Assembly (NCBI RefSeq): GCF_001045455.1 | Contig: NZ_LFNE01000006.1 | Location: forward strand, 1-64,000 | From: Chryseobacterium sp. FH2 | GTDB lineage: Bacteria; Bacteroidota; Bacteroidia; Flavobacteriales; Weeksellaceae | DNA: 64,000 nucleotides | Direction: 5' to 3' | In this document: positions 1 to 7,649 of the stretch, piece by piece | How the letters are laid out: every line of letters begins with the position of its first letter | Position numbering within the stretch: position 1 is the first letter of the stretch | The notes under the pieces: generated by a model | What the model was told of the DNA's origin: nothing | The model's input: the letters and a program-made list of their open reading frames with translations, nothing else | Database searches by the model: none | Position numbers and translations under genes: made by a program

Positions 1-206
1 TCTAACGCATCATCTGAAACGGTGATACAGAAGGTGTCGTGGTCTGCCGTTTTTTGGATAAGCTCTACCGTATATCCGTTTTTGGCGAGGAAATCCTTTC
101 CGTCGAGCTGGAGCAGGCAGTATACGATGGGATTGGTGGGGTCGTTCAGCCAGTATTCAAAAGGTTTGGATGTGCCGAAAGCGGCATCAGGGTCGGGGGT
201 TTCCAT
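1..206 (-). CDS. VgrG-like protein, N-terminal part (runs off left edge)
   Basis: Open frame of 68 codons starting at the ATG complementary to 204-206 and leaving the window at base 1. After a Pro/Asp-rich start (METPDPDAAFG) it reads QLDGKDFLAKNGYTVELIQ, then HDTFCITVSDDAL. This resembles the first beta-strands of Bacteroidota VgrG spike proteins, where a short GK..-strand is followed by HH/HD-x-F-x-(I/L)-T and a D-x-L turn. VgrG would be the needle tip of a type VI secretion system and could carry effectors. Codon use is GC-richer than in the neighbouring accessory genes. A TATATTTG box lies upstream on the same strand. Only the N-terminus is visible, so the assignment is moderate; another phage-spike-like protein is possible. 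Confidence 0.5.
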   Translation of the reverse strand, partial: METPDPDAAFGTSKPFEYWLNDPTNPIVYCLLQLDGKDFLAKNGYTVELIQKTADHDTFCITVSDDAL

Positions 207-292
207 AATTTTTTTTCGTTGTTTTTGTGTTTATTTAAGCATATTTTAATTTGAACTTTAAACAGAGCCAAATATGGAAAATATGCTTATTT

Positions 293-300
293 CAAATATA
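293..300 (-). promoter_or_regulatory. -7 promoter box (TATATTTG)
   Basis: TATATTTG on the minus strand matches the Bacteroidota TAnnTTTG box, about 90 bases before the VgrG-like start. The rest of 207-490 is AT-rich, with only a weak unrelated reading frame in which I see no gene. Confidence 0.35.
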
Positions 301-498
301 AAAATATTTTTTTTATATGCAAATATTTGAAACCTGAACAGGATCACTGAATCTGAAAAGCATGGGAAAATTCGGATCTTCCTGTATTCTGGGGCATCCA
401 CAATATTTAATGTAGGAAGTCGTGTCAATATTCTAACTTTGAGAAGAAATGTATAATACTTCATTACTTATTTGTTTATACACATGTTCAAATAAAAA

Positions 499-531
499 AA
501 CACCTTGAAGAAATGAATTCAACAAGATGTT
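499..531 (-). terminator. Rho-independent terminator of the 436-residue secreted protein gene
   Basis: On the minus strand AACATCTTG pairs with CAAGGTGTT (one G-T pair) and is followed by seven T. It sits just after the stop of the gene at 556-1866. Confidence 0.6.
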
Positions 532-555
532 ATATAAAATAGTAATAAAATTATC

Positions 556-1866
556 TTAGTTAATTGCTGTTGCAAAGATGGCACTTTCAGCCCATGCTCC
601 ACCGTAGCTCAATATCTTTGTGGCAACAGGAGGGGCTCCACCAACGATACTGTTTCCTACAATATATCTATATGTTTTATTACCTGCTGATGTATTATTT
701 ATAAGAACATCTCCAGTTTTTATATCAAATTTATTAGAACCTGTATTCGAACCCTGAATTAGAAAGCTCATTAATGTTGGTCTTACAACTACATCTGCAG
801 ATTGTGTGCTAACCTGACCAACTGTGGTAAGATTTTCATCAGAAAATGTACTTCTTAAAAACATCCAGTCTCCACTGGCTAATGTTCCACTAACTCTTAC
901 CAATTGATTAATTGAGACCATCCATTTTCCAGAAGGTAATGTTATGCTGTTACCTGTATATCTGTATTGGGCTTCTGAAACAAAAGGAATATCAAGCCCT
1001 CCCGCAGTTATACCCGTTACAACTTGTGCAGATGCTCTTTTCCATGTTCCAACTCCATTAGCATCTGAAGTTAATACTGCACCATTTGATTGTGTCCCAT
1101 CCACAATTCTAATTGCTCCGTTACTTGTTGAACGAACATCAAGTACGTTTGTGGGTGATGTAGTACCAATACCAACTCTTCCATTTTTATTTAAAGTCAT
1201 TAATGCATCGCCTGTAGCAGGAGCCCCTGCGAAAAATTGCAATACATTGGCAGCATTTCCCAATCCATAGAAATCATCACCTGCCGTACTATTCCACAAA
1301 GCTAATTTTTTGCCGTTTCCTGAACCTAAATCTAATAAATTTTTAGGAGTTGTTGTTCCGATTCCCACTCTGTTATTTACAGCATCAACTGAAAATGTAC
1401 TTCCATCGACTGAAAAGTGATTTGTACCCGTAGTAGCCGTACTTGTAAATGCTAAAGTATTTCCCGCCTGTGCTACTGTACGGTTTCCAGTTAATGTACC
1501 ATTTCCAGCATAAATACTTGTGTCAGTAAAACTGGGAATATCTTTCCATGTTGCGACACCATTCGCATCGGATGTTAAAACTCTGTTAGCAGCCTGTGTA
1601 CCATCAGCTATCTTTACTGCTCCATTTGTAGTTGAACGGATATCAAGCTTGTTTGTAGGAGCTACCGTTCCAATTCCAACATTTCCATTATTAAGTAAGG
1701 CAAAATCATTTAATTGTTGAGTAGAGGTAGGTATTCCTGTTGCAGGATTGTCTTTTGCTCCATCTATATGAAAAACTCCCTGAGGGTTTGATGTATTGAT
1801 TCCAATTTGAGCTAATGCCATAGAAGAAAATGTTATCATTGATAACAATAGAATGTTCTTTTTCAT
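556..1866 (-). CDS. secreted repeat protein with VGIGT..P repeats
   Basis: 436 residues with a typical signal peptide (MKKNILLLSMITFSSMALA, cut before QIG). Three VGIGT-x2-P-x2-(K/L/V)LD repeats lie near residues 63, 167 and 231; this type of repeat is common in flavobacterial surface and phage-tail-like proteins. A module of about 32 residues (RSTxNGA...LTSDANGVxTWK) occurs twice, near 77 and 245, showing internal duplication. The last ~150 residues form a separate beta-rich domain. No T9SS C-terminal sorting domain is evident. It is a paralog of the gene at 3224-4702: same start, same repeats, a shared FHIDGA(K/R)DN segment and the same promoter design. Exact function unknown; a surface or envelope protein is the safest description. 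Confidence 0.75.
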   Translation of the reverse strand: MKKNILLLSMITFSSMALAQIGINTSNPQGVFHIDGAKDNPATGIPTSTQQLNDFALLNNGNVGIGTVAPTNKLDIRSTTNGAVKIADGTQAANRVLTSDANGVATWKDIPSFTDTSIYAGNGTLTGNRTVAQAGNTLAFTSTATTGTNHFSVDGSTFSVDAVNNRVGIGTTTPKNLLDLGSGNGKKLALWNSTAGDDFYGLGNAANVLQFFAGAPATGDALMTLNKNGRVGIGTTSPTNVLDVRSTSNGAIRIVDGTQSNGAVLTSDANGVGTWKRASAQVVTGITAGGLDIPFVSEAQYRYTGNSITLPSGKWMVSINQLVRVSGTLASGDWMFLRSTFSDENLTTVGQVSTQSADVVVRPTLMSFLIQGSNTGSNKFDIKTGDVLINNTSAGNKTYRYIVGNSIVGGAPPVATKILSYGGAWAESAIFATAIN

Positions 1867-1965
1867 TTTGTCAGTGTTTAATAATTTTTTTGTGTTTTAA
1901 GAATCTAAATGTTAATACTATAAATTTTAATTTCGTATTTTAATAATGTGCTAACTTTCTCATTG

Positions 1966-2003
1966 CAAAATTACATCCATAAATGAAAATGAAGTATACT
2001 GCA
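1966..2003 (-). promoter_or_regulatory. promoter of 556-1866: TGCAGTATAC-N20-TAATTTTG
   Basis: On the minus strand TGCAGTATAC is followed after exactly 20 bases by TAATTTTG, a TAnnTTTG -7 box. The same arrangement with the same spacing precedes the paralog at 3224-4702. The GTATAC palindrome sits where the -33 element would be. Confidence 0.5.
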
Positions 2004-2445
2004 TTATTACTTTAGGATTTTAATATGTTGATTTATAGTATTTTGTTGTTTTGATTGCAGTAGATGTGAAGTAGGCGTATAGTATTTGTTTTAGTATGTA
2101 AGGAAGATAAAAACCAGCATTCAAAAGTAGAAATATATATAATAATTCTACTTTTTACAGTTAAAAATTAATCGTATTATTTATTTTTCTTTCTCTCAAC
2201 CGGATAGTCAGATAAATTTATTATTAAGAATTAAGTTAAAAGATAATCTAATCGAAAATGAAATAGTATTTAACAGGATTTCTATTCCGAATATTTCGTT
2301 TACTTATTAGTGAAAAAAATATAAAGCTTTAAGATGTAGGTATTTATATTTTTTACTAAAAACTTAAATATGATTTTTTCTAAATTAGAATCTCAGATTT
2401 TGAATTAAGTAAGAATGCAGTAAGGATACTTATAATTATTGAGGT

Positions 2446-2521
2446 TAAATTTGTACTAAGGATTTTTTTTTTCATTCCTTAGTGTTTTGTGGGCTTATAT
2501 GTTTTTTATAAGCCCTTTTTT
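2446..2521 (+). ncRNA. candidate small RNA with promoter and terminator
   Basis: A TAAATTTG box (2446-2453) is followed by a hairpin CTAAGGA...TCCTTAG (2456-2482) and then a strong terminator, GGGCTTATA/TATAAGCCC plus seven T (2491-2521). No coding sequence lies upstream that the terminator could serve. The transcript would be about 60 nt. The -33 element is not obvious. The terminator is well supported; the RNA itself is inferred. Confidence 0.35.
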
Positions 2522-2773
2522 TGAAAAAAAATATTACAGGCAGAAGCGAATAATTGAGACTACAAATTTATCTCCTAATCTATCATACCCTGACACATTT
2601 ATACCAATCCTAAACCAATATTCAGGGAAATTCTGGGGTAAACGAATTGTAATGTTTTGAGTATGGTTTTTGGTTTTTCCTGGGGATAGTGAGAGTAAGT
2701 GTTATAATACTTGGTCGTCTATTTTTAGATTGATTAAATATTAAATTTTGATACTCTTTTATGGTTAAATTTC

Positions 2774-3165
2774 TAAAGCCGAATGTCTTCCCTGAGTGTT
2801 GTAAAATGTTTCTATATATTCAAACAACAGGGCCGTGCCATTTTCAAGGCAGCAACAGAGAATCCTGAGCTTTCATCGTTTCACTCAACGATATCTTATA
2901 ACCTTTCTGGCAGACCAATCAATAACTGGTCCGGTATAGGTAATATCAGAAACCCAGACTTTTTTACTGTTTTTAGCATAAAATCCTGATTCAAATAATT
3001 TTTCACATCAGGATATCCATGAGATGAAACCTAACGAAGTGGTTCGGCGTAGCCAATTGGTAGTTTTTAAGTTACAATACTTCAAACCTCGTTCTCTCAT
3101 TAGCTTTGCTACAAAAGGACGAGAAGCTCCTGTTCCTTTGATTCCAGTCTTAGGACTTCTATATA
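2774..3165 (-). mobile_element. decayed IS3-family transposase (OrfB remnant)
   Basis: Reading the minus strand in shifting frames gives pieces of an IS3-type OrfB in the right order: YRSPKTGIKGTGASRP then VAKLMRERGLK, next KLFESGFYAKNSKKVWVSDI continuing TY, then DWSARKVI, SETMKAQDS and finally FEYIETFYNTQGRHSAL. These match the (S)RPxVAKLMRExGL, KVWVSDITY and FxYIExFYNxxRxHSxL blocks of the family. Stops and frameshifts separate the pieces, and the stretch between WVSDITY and the second catalytic Asp is deleted. No terminal inverted repeats were recognised. It lies between the two paralogous secreted-protein genes. Confidence 0.75.
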
Positions 3166-3178
3166 GCGATGAGCGCTA

Positions 3179-3206
3179 AAAATAGCCATATTTATTCAAA
3201 TACGGC
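3179..3206 (-). terminator. terminator of the 492-residue secreted protein gene
   Basis: GCCGTATTT pairs with AAATATGGC (loop GAAT) on the minus strand, followed by a T-rich run, 18 bases after the stop at 3224. Confidence 0.6.
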
Positions 3207-3223
3207 CTGATATAATTTATATT

Positions 3224-4702
3224 TTAATTAATTCTGGTTAGTACTAATCTGTAGTTTAGACTTATGTCACCATTATTTGTCACTTGTAATATTCCCGGTG
3301 CTAAAACTGTCAGTGTATGATTAAAAGCTATGCCTGTTCCTCCACCTGTACAATTAGCTTTGCCTGTCCATGTTGTTGCAATTATACCCCTTGAGGTTTG
3401 GTTAAATGTAGGAGATTTTGCTGTAGTTCCGCCTGTTAATATACCTCCTAAGCCATTAATTGAATAAAAATTATTTAACGATTGATTGTAAATATAGTAT
3501 TCCGCTGCTCCAATATTTCCACAGCTGTCACCAACAGTAATAATTGCTTTATATAAAGCTGCATTTACCAAAGTGTTGGTAATTTGACCTGTTCCGCCAG
3601 CACTGATATTTCCTGAACTAAATGATGTAAGACTTCCGAACGTCGAAGATGGCGAATTTTTAACAACAACTCCATTCGGGTCAACATATAATGGTGAAAT
3701 AACTGTTGTGCCATTTGCAACATCTGTGGTTCTTATTCTTGCTCTTCCTGTTGTATCTAAAGACTCTGTAGGTGCTGTCGTACCTATTCCAACATTACCG
3801 GAAGTGTTAACAACTATGTCATTTTGTTGTTGTGCGGCTGTTGGTACTTCATTAATATTATTATCTCTGGCACCGTCAATATGGAACATAGCTTGTGGGG
3901 TTGCTGTGCCAAAACCCACATTTTGATCACCACTTATAAAGACTCCCGGTTTTGCTGGGTTATAGGGATATGTACCTGATTGGGCAGCGCCAATAGCTAA
4001 ACCATCTCTTCCAAATATATCACCTGGGCCGGTGTTATGTCTTATGTAATATCCAAAATTTTGAGAATTTTCACTGAATAATAAAGAGCCACCAGAACCA
4101 TCTGCGTTAGCATTTGAATGAATTCTTAAAACAGGATTAGCAATAGTTCCAGTTTGAGAAGCTGGCCCACCAACTCTTAGTTCATTTCCAACAACTTGTA
4201 AATCACTGTTTGGAGCTATAGTACCAATACCTACTCTGTGAGTAGCCGCATCTACGGAAAGTGTTGCATTATCTACAGAAAATGCATTTGTTGAGGTTCC
4301 TGCAAAAGTAATTGTTCTCTCTCCTTGGTTAACGGTTCGATTAGATGATAGTGTTCCGTTTGAATTATAAATGTTTTCGCCAGAAATATTCATTTTATTC
4401 CATACATTATTATCATAGTAATAATAACCAATAGAATCTATATTTACAGCATTACCTGTCATATTTCCTGTAGCTATACTATTGATATAGATTAATGTGG
4501 AATTGGCAACTCCTGTCATGGATTGTGCCCTCTGCCTGTCTACTCTGGGAATAAGGAGCCCTTCTGGTGTCGAAGTAGTGCCTGTAGCATTTTTTGCTAT
4601 AATATCAAGCGTTGATTGAGGTGTAGGGGTGTTTATTCCTACTTGTGCAAATGTGAAATTTGAAAAAGTTATCAATGATAACCATAAGATGTTTTTTTTC
4701 AT
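3224..4702 (-). CDS. secreted repeat protein, paralog of 556-1866
   Basis: 492 residues with a signal peptide ending ...FTFAQ. An N-terminal segment (TPQSTLDI...GLLIPRVDR) is of the kind found at the start of many Chryseobacterium surface proteins. VGIGT/VGFGT-x2-P repeats follow near residues 157, 265 and 305, the second next to an MFHIDGARDN segment shared with the paralog. The C-terminal ~130 residues (from SFSSGNISAGGTG) form a different beta-rich domain from that of the paralog, so the two share a chassis but differ in their tips. No catalytic motif is visible. Function unknown; probably cell-surface or envelope exposed. Confidence 0.75.
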   Translation of the reverse strand: MKKNILWLSLITFSNFTFAQVGINTPTPQSTLDIIAKNATGTTSTPEGLLIPRVDRQRAQSMTGVANSTLIYINSIATGNMTGNAVNIDSIGYYYYDNNVWNKMNISGENIYNSNGTLSSNRTVNQGERTITFAGTSTNAFSVDNATLSVDAATHRVGIGTIAPNSDLQVVGNELRVGGPASQTGTIANPVLRIHSNANADGSGGSLLFSENSQNFGYYIRHNTGPGDIFGRDGLAIGAAQSGTYPYNPAKPGVFISGDQNVGFGTATPQAMFHIDGARDNNINEVPTAAQQQNDIVVNTSGNVGIGTTAPTESLDTTGRARIRTTDVANGTTVISPLYVDPNGVVVKNSPSSTFGSLTSFSSGNISAGGTGQITNTLVNAALYKAIITVGDSCGNIGAAEYYIYNQSLNNFYSINGLGGILTGGTTAKSPTFNQTSRGIIATTWTGKANCTGGGTGIAFNHTLTVLAPGILQVTNNGDISLNYRLVLTRIN

Positions 4703-4802
4703 TTTTATTAGTGTTAAATTAAGTAATGGTTTAATTGTGGTTTTTAGAATAAAAGTTTAAATTGTTTAAAATAATTCACTTTTAATGTCATAATTTTTAT
4801 TG

Positions 4803-4840
4803 CAAAAATACTTTCATTTCACAATTTAGGGTATACTGCA
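4803..4840 (-). promoter_or_regulatory. promoter of 3224-4702: TGCAGTATAC-N20-TATTTTTG
   Basis: TGCAGTATAC, 20 bases, then TATTTTTG on the minus strand. This is identical in layout to the promoter of the paralog at 556-1866, suggesting co-regulation. Confidence 0.5.
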
Positions 4841-4965
4841 AATATACTTAAATATTATAAATATTTGATTGCTAGATTTTTAAAAAATACATAGAGTGTT
4901 TTGTGAGTATGTGGAATGTTATATTTATTTAAAATATTAAAAATGGAACACCATAATTTATAAGT

Positions 4966-5358
4966 ATGAAAACGGTTATTAGCTTAATTTTATTACCACT
5001 TTTATTTTCATGTCAAAATATTAGTGATGAAGATATATATGGAAAGTATTCCCCCATATTATATAGGAATACATACGATACTTTGACAATTCACAAAAAT
5101 GGAATTTATAATAGAGTTATATACAATAAGAAAGGTGAAAAACGATTGGATTATAGATCAAAATATAAATTAAAAGATTTATCTATAAAATTTTCTGAAT
5201 ATTATTTAAATTTAGATAAAGATTTGATTTCTTTTCCAGAAGATGTTAAGGATGTTGATATGGCTTATACAACTTATTTTGAAAGAAAATATAAGAATAT
5301 TGTTCTTTGCTTTGGATATTATGAAGGAGAGAATTGTTATAAAAAGATTGAAAAATAA
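4966..5358 (+). CDS. small lipoprotein of unknown function
   Basis: 130 residues with a lipoprotein signal (MKTVISLILLPLLFSC, lipobox LFSC), so probably lipid-anchored after cleavage at Cys16. The mature part is rich in Tyr, Lys and Asp, with alternating strand-like segments (YDTLTIHKNGIYNRVIYN) and two late cysteines. I do not recognise the family. It is a single plus-strand gene between minus-strand blocks and ends at a shared terminator. The lipobox and steady codon use make it a real gene. Confidence 0.7.
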   Translation: MKTVISLILLPLLFSCQNISDEDIYGKYSPILYRNTYDTLTIHKNGIYNRVIYNKKGEKRLDYRSKYKLKDLSIKFSEYYLNLDKDLISFPEDVKDVDMAYTTYFERKYKNIVLCFGYYEGENCYKKIEK

Positions 5359-5394
5359 ACTACTCGCTGAGCAAAGTCTATAATAAAGCTAAAT

Positions 5395-5422
5395 AAAACC
5401 ACCACAATTTGCGGTGGTTTTA
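5395..5422. terminator. bidirectional terminator
   Basis: AAAACCACC pairs with GGTGGTTTT around a 9-base loop with A/T runs on both sides. It serves the lipoprotein gene (plus) and the end of the toxin/immunity array (minus). Confidence 0.65.
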
Positions 5423-5459
5423 TTAAATAGTGATAACCACAATAAGATTAAATAGTAGA

Positions 5460-5720
5460 TTAACTTCCAGAATGTTTTTCTTTGAGTTTTTTTTGCTCCT
5501 CTAAATATTCTACTTTATCTTCAGGGGAAAGTAATTGAAATTTTATTTCTCTAATTCTTTTCTTTGATTCCAAAAACTTATTGATTTGTTGTTTATTATT
5601 TTCTTCAAATTGCTCTGTCATCAAAAACGGATTGTCAAATAATAATTTTTGAAGTTCAGGGTTGTCATTAACAAATTTCTCTAACTTTGATAATTCTATT
5701 TTTAATTCTTCTGTATTCAT
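5460..5720 (-). CDS. candidate immunity protein, LMTPxE-tail family (last of the array)
   Basis: 86 residues, almost entirely helical and highly charged (MNTEELKIELSKLEKFVNDN...). The tail IKFQLLSPEDKVEYLEEQKKL is the most diverged version of the xLMTPxEKxEYxxxxK tail shared by all small proteins of this array. No signal peptide, so cytosolic. It starts 5 bases after the stop of a decayed ART copy (5726-6200), the same toxin-then-small-protein order seen with the full-length gene. An immunity role is inferred from this order and the family-wide pairing. Alternatives are an adaptor or chaperone for ART export. Confidence 0.6.
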   Translation of the reverse strand: MNTEELKIELSKLEKFVNDNPELQKLLFDNPFLMTEQFEENNKQQINKFLESKKRIREIKFQLLSPEDKVEYLEEQKKLKEKHSGS

Positions 5721-5725
5721 AACAG

Positions 5726-6200
5726 TTATTTTTCTATTAATTTTATAGTTTTAATTTTTGAAATAAAATCTTCAGGGCTAGTTGACTCTCTTATATCTTT
5801 TACTTCAAACTTGGGATTTGATTTAAACAAGACTTCTTTTTCTGATTTTAAAGCTGATAAATCTTATTACTTTTCCATTTTTTACCTTTTATTCTTATTA
5901 GTACTGTATAAACTCTATTTCTCATAACTACGCCAATTGTATCCATACCAAGTACTAGAAGTAAAATGCTTGTTTTCAATAGTTTTTCCTACTTTATAAA
6001 TTTTGTTATCTGCTCTTCCGAAAGATTTTCAATTCTATAAAACAATCTTTCGGATTTATAGACAGGAAGCTTGTCTAAGGCTTGATTCATCAGTTTTTCC
6101 TGCGTTCTGCAATTCAGTAAAATTCTGTCATCTGCATTTCACCACGTAAAGCCTTATTAAAGTTCTTATATCCTCCATTTGTAATGTGAAATTTTAAAAA
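5726..6200 (-). pseudogene. decayed orphan ADP-ribosyltransferase C-terminus
   Basis: Minus-strand homology to the C-terminal ~130 residues of the 690-residue ART protein, broken by several frameshifts. In order it gives TNGGYKNFNKALRGE, LFYRIENLSEEQ, KVGKTIENKHFTSST, LKSEKEVLFKSN and KLIEK. The R, F-T-S-S and E-K-E motifs can be read but not in one frame. The copy starts exactly at the hairpin terminator of the preceding module, like the orphan at 7650-8118. It is followed after 5 bases by the small gene at 5460-5720. A dead cassette. Confidence 0.75.
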
Positions 6201-6417
6201 CCGCTCCCTTGGAAGCGGTTAAAATTCAATCATCAGAATATTTATCCAAATAATCTTTTTGTTCTTGAGGTGTCATTAATTGCCATCTTAAGTCTGCAAT
6301 TTCTTTTGATAATTTATTCAATTCATTAATTTTTTGTTTATTTTCATTAATAAAATTTGTTCTTTCTAATTCGGAAAGATTAACATCACTCAATTTTTCT
6401 ACTATATAGATATAGTT
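6181..6417 (-). repeat. 237-bp direct repeat, copy 1
   Basis: Matches 8101-8337 at 233 of 237 positions by eye (offset exactly 1920). It covers the start of an orphan ART copy, the inter-module terminator and the last two thirds of an LMTPxE gene. The identity stops abruptly inside the gene, at TATAGTT, which marks a recombination junction. Confidence 0.9.
6199..6220 (-). terminator. inter-module terminator
   Basis: AACCGCTTCC pairs with GGGAGCGGTT (two G-T pairs) on the minus strand, followed by TTTAAAATTT, right after the stop of the gene at 6226-6660. The descending arm is also where homology to the ART coding sequence begins. Confidence 0.65.
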
Positions 6418-6660
6418 TTCTTTTATCTTGTTTTGATATTCTAAATATTCTTGTTTTTCTTGGGGTGTCATTAGCTGAATCCTAATTTCTCTTACCCTTT
6501 TTTGGATAATGTTTAATCTTTGTAATTCTACTTGGTTTTCTTTGATATATTTTTCTCCTTCCAAAATATTTGAAAAATGTTTATCTTTATGCTTCGTAAG
6601 TAGGATTTCTTCTTCTTTTTCCAAACTTTCGAGTTCTTTCTTTAAATCTATATTATTCAT
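6226..6660 (-). CDS. fused double LMTPxE protein (candidate immunity)
   Basis: 144 residues made of two units. Residues 1-~81 form one complete unit ending in IQLMTPQEKQEYLEYQNKI. Residues ~82-144 (NYIYIVEKLSDVNLSELE... to QLMTPQEQKDYLDKYSDD) are nearly identical to the C-terminal part of the single-unit protein at 8146-8391. The DNA repeat 6181-6417/8101-8337 ends at the join, so the gene is best explained as an in-frame fusion of two neighbouring units. It lies 5 bases after the stop of a truncated ART copy. Helical, highly charged and cytosolic. Role inferred as for the other small genes. Confidence 0.65.
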   Translation of the reverse strand: MNNIDLKKELESLEKEEEILLTKHKDKHFSNILEGEKYIKENQVELQRLNIIQKRVREIRIQLMTPQEKQEYLEYQNKIKENYIYIVEKLSDVNLSELERTNFINENKQKINELNKLSKEIADLRWQLMTPQEQKDYLDKYSDD

Positions 6661-6665
6661 AATGC

Positions 6666-6955
6666 TTATTTTTCAATTAAAATTACTTCTTTTACTAACT
6701 TCATCCAATCATATGGGTCTTGAGTGTTTCCAATTTTTTCAACTCTAAATTTTGTATTTGACTTAAATAAAATCTCCCTTTCCGTTTTTAATGTTGAAAG
6801 TTTTTCTATTAATCTACCATTTTTACTTTTTATTCTTACAATTACAGTAAAAGGTCTATTTAAAACAGCGTCTCTTAAAGCTTTATAATCATATGTGCTT
6901 GAAGTAAAGTGTTTGTTTTCAATAGTATTTCCTACTTTATAATATTCATCTATTT
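6666..6955 (-). pseudogene. truncated orphan ADP-ribosyltransferase C-terminus
   Basis: A single open frame reads IDEYYKVGNTIENKHFTSST, then RPFTVIVRIKSKNGRLIEKL, TEREILFKSN, and a final VILIEK stop. The F-T-S-S and E-R-E motifs of R-S-E type ARTs are intact. The segment with the catalytic Arg (YRIENL) is missing and there is no credible start codon, so it cannot make an active enzyme alone. The break point at IDEYYK is close to that of the other truncated copy (8388-8706). The small gene 6226-6660 follows after 5 bases. Confidence 0.75.
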
Positions 6956-7013
6956 ACATTTACTATTACCATAATTGTGTCTTTGGCGTTCGAATATGCA
7001 ATTTAAAAAAATA

Positions 7014-7040
7014 ACCTTGACTAATTTAATTTGGTCAAGG
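7014..7040 (-). terminator. terminator after the 7062 gene
   Basis: CCTTGAC pairs with GTCAAGG on the minus strand, followed by TTATTTTTTT. It closes the module that ends with the small gene at 7062-7313. Confidence 0.6.
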
Positions 7041-7061
7041 CTGATTATTTAAAGAAAGGAA

Positions 7062-7313
7062 TTAAGAATTTTTATATTTCTCTTTAGCCAACTCCTTTTG
7101 ACGATAGTATTCTAATTTTTCTTCAGGAGTCATTAATTCTAATTTCAATTTTCGAATTTCTTCTACATTAGAGTAGTATTCTTTGTATTCAATCTCATTA
7201 TCTTTTTTAAATTTATCTATATCTTTTGGTGCATCAAAAAATAATTTTTCTCTTAAAACTTCATTTCTTGACAATAGAAATTCTAATCTCTGTTTTTTTT
7301 CTTTACTTTCCAT
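7062..7313 (-). CDS. LMTPxE-tail small protein (candidate immunity)
   Basis: 83 residues from the ATG at 7313 (MESKEKKQRLEFLLSRNEVL). The frame is open for 10 more codons upstream, but this start gives the same length as its siblings (81-86). The last 28 residues (LELMTPEEKLEYYRQKELAK...) are identical to those of the next gene at 7387-7644, apart from one K/A position just before them. The N-terminal half is different. Thus the tail is conserved and the front varies. It is the only unit without its own ART copy directly upstream, so it looks like a stand-alone extra copy. Confidence 0.6.
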   Translation of the reverse strand: MESKEKKQRLEFLLSRNEVLREKLFFDAPKDIDKFKKDNEIEYKEYYSNVEEIRKLKLELMTPEEKLEYYRQKELAKEKYKNS

Positions 7314-7386
7314 AAATTTTATACTGATTTTCAACGATACCACTATAATTTAAAAAACTGTCTAAATATTTGGGCGGTTTTGTTAG

Positions 7387-7644
7387 TTAAGAGTTTTTAT
7401 ATTTCTCTTTAGCCAACTCCTTTTGGCGATAATATTCTAATTTTTCTTCGGGAGTCATTAATTCCAGTTTTAATGCCCTGATTTCTTCTGATAATTTTCT
7501 ATATTCTTCAAAAAGATGGATGTTTTCTTTATTGAATTTGTCGTATTCATCTTGTGGTAATTGTTTAAAATATAAAAAATCAAATAATTCTTTATGTCTT
7601 AACTGTTTTTCATCAAGTTGTTTCTTCAATTGTTCGATATTCAT
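7387..7644 (-). CDS. LMTPxE-tail small protein paired with orphan ART 7650-8069
   Basis: 85 residues (MNIEQLKKQLDEKQLRHKEL...) predicted to form two or three charged helices ending in the shared tail ALKLELMTPEEKLEYY. It starts 5 bases after the stop of the only orphan ART copy with all three catalytic motifs, so the pair may be a working toxin/immunity cassette. No signal peptide. Immunity role inferred from gene order. The following hairpin is weak. Confidence 0.65.
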   Translation of the reverse strand: MNIEQLKKQLDEKQLRHKELFDFLYFKQLPQDEYDKFNKENIHLFEEYRKLSEEIRALKLELMTPEEKLEYYRQKELAKEKYKNS

Positions 7645-7649
7645 ATAAT

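Noticed and set aside
258..464. 68-codon minus-strand open frame
   Set aside because: Very AT-rich, no start context, no domain; overlaps the promoter region of the VgrG-like gene.
2783..2989. 68-codon plus-strand open frame
   Set aside because: Antisense to the IS3 transposase remnant, whose motifs on the minus strand explain the sequence.
556..4702. T9SS cargo (C-terminal sorting domain) for the two repeat proteins
   Set aside because: No conserved C-terminal sorting motif could be recognised at either C-terminus.
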